A DNA stretch of 64,000 nt. Source: Dehalococcoidia bacterium (GTDB lineage: Bacteria; Chloroflexota; Dehalococcoidia; Dehalococcoidales; Fen-1064). The stretch is from the NCBI GenBank assembly GCA_011171075.1, contig DUFD01000044.1, positions 1 through 64,000 on the forward strand. The letters are read 5' to 3'. Made by a program: the position numbers and the translations under genes. Shown here piece after piece: positions 59,863 through 64,000 of this stretch; the first letter of the stretch is position 1, and each line of letters starts with the position of its first letter. The notes beneath the pieces were generated by a model that saw nothing but the letters and a program-made list of their open reading frames with translations, ran no database searches and was not told the origin of the DNA.

Positions 59863-60861
59863 CTATTTCCTTAACTTATCTGCATCATAGAAGCAGGAGC
59901 GGAAGTGTCCAGGTGCTACTTCTTCGAGCTGTGGTACTTCTTCACGGCATCTATCAAAGGTGTATTCGCAGCGGGGGTGGAATGAACAGCCACCGGGAAG
60001 GCGGGAAAGGTTCGGTGGAAGACCTTTGATGATGCGCAGGCTCTCTTTGCGTTCGCTGTCGAGCCGTGGGACTGATGCCAGTAGACCAATTGTGTAGGGG
60101 TGTTTCGGGTTGCCGTAGAGTTCGTCGGTTGGTGCCGTTTCTACCAGGCGGCCGGCATACATTACATTGACCCGGTCGACGTAGCGGGCGACCACTCCAA
60201 GGTTATGCGTGATAAGGATTACGGCAGTACCCAGGCGCTCTCGTAGTTCGGCCATTATCTCGAGGAGCTGGGCCTGGACGGTTACATCAAGCGATGTGGT
60301 TGGCTCGTCGGCAATCAGGAGTTCCGGGTCGCAGCTTAATGCCATGGCAATCATGATACGCTGCTGCATACCACCGCTGAACTGGAAGGGATAGGCTTCA
60401 GCCCGGCGCTCTGCATCCGATATCCCTACGAGCCTCAGCAGTCTCACTGTTTCCTGGTGTGATTGCTCTTTATCAAGGCCTCGGTGCAGTTCCAGAGATT
60501 CTGATATCTGACGCCTGATGGTAAGGACCGGATTTAGAGAAGTCGTGGGTTCCTGGAATATCATAGCAATACGATTACCTCTGATGCCACGCATCTCTTC
60601 TTCGGAGAGCTGCAGCAAGTCCTGACCCCGGAATATAATCTGACCACCAACAATAATACCAGGAGGATACGGAATTAGCCGTAAAACAGAAAGAGCGCTT
60701 ACGCTTTTTCCGCAAGCACTCTCACCAACCAGACCAACACTCTCTCCCCTCTTGACATGGTAACTGAGTCTGTCGACTGCTTTGACCTCTCCTTCCTGAG
60801 TGTAAAAATAGGTCTGCAAATCCTTTACTTCCAGGACTACCTCATCAGTTGTTGTTGCCAT
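59863..60861 (-). CDS. Oligopeptide/dipeptide ABC transporter ATP-binding protein (OppD-like)
   Basis: [20 protein letters not shown]...[38 protein letters not shown]...[14 protein letters not shown]. Confidence 0.95.
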   Translation of the reverse strand: MATTTDEVVLEVKDLQTYFYTQEGEVKAVDRLSYHVKRGESVGLVGESACGKSVSALSVLRLIPYPPGIIVGGQIIFRGQDLLQLSEEEMRGIRGNRIAMIFQEPTTSLNPVLTIRRQISESLELHRGLDKEQSHQETVRLLRLVGISDAERRAEAYPFQFSGGMQQRIMIAMALSCDPELLIADEPTTSLDVTVQAQLLEIMAELRERLGTAVILITHNLGVVARYVDRVNVMYAGRLVETAPTDELYGNPKHPYTIGLLASVPRLDSERKESLRIIKGLPPNLSRLPGGCSFHPRCEYTFDRCREEVPQLEEVAPGHFRSCFYDADKLRK

Positions 60862-61174
60862 CTTCCTGAGAATAAACTAGGAATCCCGTTACTAAATAAC
60901 TGGATTCCCACGCTTATACCCCCTTTTCTATATGAAACGTTTGGCTGCAAATCCAAGTATGCACGGGTCTGCGTGATTCTAACACGGAGGCTTGGCTTTG
61001 TCAAGCATGCTTTTGGGTAGATTTTAGTGTGACGCTAGCCGCACTCTTATGTGGAGTAGCGGATGGTATCATGATGTCTTCATTTGACGTATCAGGGTGC
61101 GTTTGCTAGAATCAGTGACCAGACAGGGGTGAATTCCCCGGATTTGTAATAATAGGACAGTAAAGGAGGTCATC

Positions 61175-61939
61175 ATGGCGGTTGTTAACTACGAGAAAGA
61201 GGGCCGGATTGCTATTATGACGCTAAATCGCCCGGAGGCATTGAATGCCCTGAGTGCTGAGTTATCAGCAGAATTACGTGCGGCAATGATAGACTTCCGG
61301 GACGACCCTGAACTGTGGGTTGCTATTGTGACTGGTGCCGGAGACAGGGCGTTTTCTGCAGGTGCAGACATCAAGGGTTTTCGTCCCGGCCCCAGAGAAG
61401 GGCAACCCGAGCTACCAACAGAGGTAGTGCGGGCTGACAAAATATGGAAACCGTTTATTGCGGCGATACATGGCTATTGTCTCGGTGGCGGTCTGGAACT
61501 GGCGATGACCTGTGATATCAGAATAGCCGCCGATGATTCCCAGTTTGGTCAGCCTGAGATAAACATCGGTTTTCTGCCTGGAGCTGGTGGTACTCAGCGC
61601 CTGCCACGTTTTGTGCCCCGGGCTTGGGCTGCCGAGATATTACTCACCGGCGACCGGATAGACGCGCAGACAGCATTAAGTATTGGACTGGTGAGCCGTG
61701 TGGTTCCGCGTGACCAGCTAATGCCCACCGCTATGGAAATGGCGAAGACCATCTGTACCCGGGCGCCGCTGGGTGTCAGGGCGTGCAAGGAAGCCATGAT
61801 TCGGGGGTACGAATTGTCTCTTGAGGAAGGCCTTACGCTCGAACGTGAAAAGGTTGCCGAATGCCGCGCTACCGAGGATTTTGCAGAGGGTGCCCGTGCA
61901 TTTGTTGAGAAGAGGCCACCTAACTACAAGGCAAAATAG
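61175..61939 (+). CDS. Enoyl-CoA hydratase/isomerase family protein
   Basis: MTLNRPEALNALSAEL; GDRAFSAGADIKGF; AAIHGYCLGGGLELAMTCDIRIAADDSQFGQPEINIGFLPGAGGTQRL. Confidence 0.95.
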   Translation: MAVVNYEKEGRIAIMTLNRPEALNALSAELSAELRAAMIDFRDDPELWVAIVTGAGDRAFSAGADIKGFRPGPREGQPELPTEVVRADKIWKPFIAAIHGYCLGGGLELAMTCDIRIAADDSQFGQPEINIGFLPGAGGTQRLPRFVPRAWAAEILLTGDRIDAQTALSIGLVSRVVPRDQLMPTAMEMAKTICTRAPLGVRACKEAMIRGYELSLEEGLTLEREKVAECRATEDFAEGARAFVEKRPPNYKAK

Positions 61940-62037
61940 GTAACGAGCGAATAGAGTGCCAGCGGTTGTCTGGCTTAGTTAGCGGATGTATTCTAACTAT
62001 CTGTTGACTATGCAAAACCCGATGGTTTCTATGAGAA

Positions 62038-62883
62038 TTAAGGTAGCGTGCCGCGGGGAGCTAGCGGGGAGACAACCCCGACAAACATAATCTCGAAGGT
62101 AAGGGCTTTACCGGCTAGCGGGTGGTTGGTATCCAGCGTAACCGTTGTTTCCGTTACCTCGACTATTGGTACGTTCTGACTCGTGCCGTTTGAGTAGGTG
62201 ATAGTAACATAGGCACCGACCTCGAGTAATACCCCCGCTGGCAGGTCCTCGCGGTCTACTTCTCTCAGAAGCTCTTCGTCATGGAGGCCGTAGGCGTCTT
62301 CGGGTGGAATGGTCACCGTCTTGGTCTCTCCTGTTTTCATCCCGTAAACGGCGTTCTCAAAGCCGGTTATCATCTGACCGTCACCCAGCGTGAACTCAAG
62401 AGGATCCCCGTCCCAGGAGGACTCCAATTCCGTTCCGTCTTCAAGGGTAAGAATATAATGGACACGTACAACATCGCCGTCTTCGGCAGGTCGGTCGCTG
62501 AGACCACCACCGGCCAGCTTCCAGTCGCCTTCTTCCTTGACAAGCGGAATCTCGATAGACTCCGACTCCTTATCCTGTGGGGATATCTCAGCCAGAATCG
62601 TGGCTGTTGCTTCGGTGATAACCGGCTCTGCCAGGTCTGAAACCGTGAGTTCTCCGATAACCTCTCTGAATGCACTCATATACTCAATGTTGCTCTCAGA
62701 GTAGCCTAAACTGCTCGAGAATAGCTCCAGGCAGCGCTCAAAATCCTCGTCATTCCAGGCATCGTAAAATGAGTTGACCACATCCTTAATAGCCTCACTG
62801 TCGTTACCCCCACACGCGCCAAGGGCTAAAAGGGGCAGGAGCATAAATGCCATCAGGACAGTTAGCCGGGTTATTCTGGCCAC
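62038..62883 (-). CDS. Lipoprotein with NTF2-like N-terminus and FKBP (SlyD-like) peptidyl-prolyl isomerase
   Basis: Lipobox LLALGAC; NVVNSFYDAWNDEDFERCLELF-type NTF2 fold; FKBP core VRVHYILTLEDGTELESSWDGDPLEFTLGDGQMITGFENAVYGMKTGETKTVTIPPEDAYG. Confidence 0.85.
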   Translation of the reverse strand: MARITRLTVLMAFMLLPLLALGACGGNDSEAIKDVVNSFYDAWNDEDFERCLELFSSSLGYSESNIEYMSAFREVIGELTVSDLAEPVITEATATILAEISPQDKESESIEIPLVKEEGDWKLAGGGLSDRPAEDGDVVRVHYILTLEDGTELESSWDGDPLEFTLGDGQMITGFENAVYGMKTGETKTVTIPPEDAYGLHDEELLREVDREDLPAGVLLEVGAYVTITYSNGTSQNVPIVEVTETTVTLDTNHPLAGKALTFEIMFVGVVSPLAPRGTLP

Positions 62884-62951
62884 CTGATACCTCCTACGAT
62901 TTTGCTCTGGTCTTGTTTGGAGTTATTCTGTTTATTACGTATTTTCGTTCT

Positions 62952-64000
62952 TCACTCGGAGTCGTTGTTTTTCTGCTTCCCGTTATGGCCTTCCTCTCCC
63001 TTGGAGAAGTCGCGGAGCTTTTCCGCCAGGTTTATCAGGCGTTTCTGCACCAGATCGTTGATAGAGCCCGCCTCGAAGTTTCCGTCATCGAGGCGTTTGC
63101 CTGCTTTCTCTCCCGTCAGGACCTCAATTCCCTCGTCGATGGTGCTGATCGGATAGATGTGAAACGTACCTTCCCTGATAGCCTCAGCGACTGCATCTTT
63201 GAGCATCAGGTTTCGGGTATTGCTGGCCGGAATCAGAACTCCCTGTTGGCCGTCCAACCCCCTGGCACGGCATATCTCAAAGAAGCCTTCAATTTTCTCG
63301 TTGATTCCGCCGATTGCCTGTACCTCACCCTTCTGATTAACGGAGCCGGTGACGGCAATACCCTGTTTAACTGGCACACCGGACAACTGTGAGAGGAGGG
63401 CGTAGAGCTCGGTACTTGAGGCACTGTCCCCCTCAACCTCCTCATAGCTCTGCTCGAAAACAAGGCGGGCAGACAGCGACAGGGGGATGTCACGTGCGTA
63501 CTTTTCATTGATGTAGCCATTGAGAATCATTACCCCTTTTGTATGGAGGCGTCCCCCCAGCTTGGCTTCGCGCTCGATATCAATCAGTCCCTCCCTGCCA
63601 ACGCTGACACTGGCCGTTATCCGGCTGGGCCGGCCAAAGGCGAAGTCTCCGAGGTCAATAACAGAAAGTCCGTTTACCTGCCCGACATTCTCGCCGTCAA
63701 TCTCAATCTTAATCATGCCGGTCCCAATCATCTCGTTGATACGTTGCTGGATGAGATTGGAGCGGTAAACCCGCTGCTCTACTGCCTGTTCGATATGTTC
63801 GGCTTCAATCAAATCCGCGCCGGCTTCTCCGGACCAGAAGTTGGCCTCGCGGATGATATCCGCAATATTGGCAAACAGGGTAGAGAGCTTATTACGGTCG
63901 CCAGACAGGCGTGAGCTATGCTCTATAATTCTGGCCAGGGCATCGCTTCTCAGGTGTTTCATATTTTCTTCCTGGCAGAGGCGGCAGATGACGGTAGCGT
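62952..64000 (-). CDS. Lon-like ATP-dependent protease (AAA_32/LonB-like), C-terminal part; 5' end outside the window
   Basis: Frame stays open to 64000 (..ATVICRLCQEENMKHLRSDALARIIEHSSRLSGDRNKLS); S16 catalytic EVEGDSASSTELYALLSQLSGVPVKQGIAVTGSVNQKGEVQAIGGINEKIEGFF. Confidence 0.92.
   Translation of the reverse strand, partial: ATVICRLCQEENMKHLRSDALARIIEHSSRLSGDRNKLSTLFANIADIIREANFWSGEAGADLIEAEHIEQAVEQRVYRSNLIQQRINEMIGTGMIKIEIDGENVGQVNGLSVIDLGDFAFGRPSRITASVSVGREGLIDIEREAKLGGRLHTKGVMILNGYINEKYARDIPLSLSARLVFEQSYEEVEGDSASSTELYALLSQLSGVPVKQGIAVTGSVNQKGEVQAIGGINEKIEGFFEICRARGLDGQQGVLIPASNTRNLMLKDAVAEAIREGTFHIYPISTIDEGIEVLTGEKAGKRLDDGNFEAGSINDLVQKRLINLAEKLRDFSKGEEGHNGKQKNNDSE

Noticed and set aside
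60885-60910. Hairpin ggaatcc...ggattcc upstream of oppD considered as a terminator
   Set aside because: It lies between divergent genes with no upstream gene to terminate and has only a short stem; could be an operator but evidence is too weak.
1-64000. tRNA, rRNA, transposase, integrase, toxin-antitoxin or defence islands
   Set aside because: Scanned for cloverleaf-like sequences, DDE/IS motifs, terminal repeats and Cas/RM signatures; none could be supported by eye. A tRNAscan/Infernal run would be decisive.

Overview
The window is a 64 kb chromosomal segment, almost fully coding, with no visible rRNA, tRNA, CRISPR array, transposase or phage module. The gene content (class II B12-dependent RNR, mraZ-rsmH-ftsA-ftsZ with no murein genes between them, many PAS kinases, Gld-like ABC genes, a Lon-like protease) suggests a Chloroflexota/Dehalococcoidia-like genome; that taxonomic call is inference. 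Main blocks are: (i) 1-3.3 kb, two histidine-phosphatase paralogs, speE/speH and a BioD/DRTGG-type P-loop protein; (ii) 3.4-9.4 kb, a two-component cluster with an orphan CheW; (iii) 9.6-17.8 kb, an ABC-2 exporter, HAD hydrolase, methyltransferase, PAS kinase and nitroreductase; (iv) 18-26.3 kb, a type IV pilus operon with a PilM-PilN fusion and a PilX-like protein carrying a beta-helix-like tail; (v) 26.3-32.3 kb, a giant MASE3-type kinase with about 12 PAS domains and DNA-level internal repeats; (vi) 32.9-37 kb, a lipoprotein alpha-2-macroglobulin with an intact thioester motif and metazoan-like architecture; (vii) RNase P RNA and an S41 protease; (viii) def-priA-rplS-trmD divergent from mraZ-rsmH-ftsA-ftsZ, then nrdR-nrdJ with tandem NrdR boxes embedded in a promoter; (ix) acpS, a Gld-like ABC module, PPIases, OppDF, enoyl-CoA hydratase and a partial Lon-like protease. 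The most noteworthy items are the eukaryote-like A2M, the PilMN fusion, the 12-PAS kinase, the NrdR-box promoter, a Pho-box-like direct repeat, and a histidine phosphatase lacking its catalytic histidine. All family assignments come from motif recognition by eye; no database search was run.
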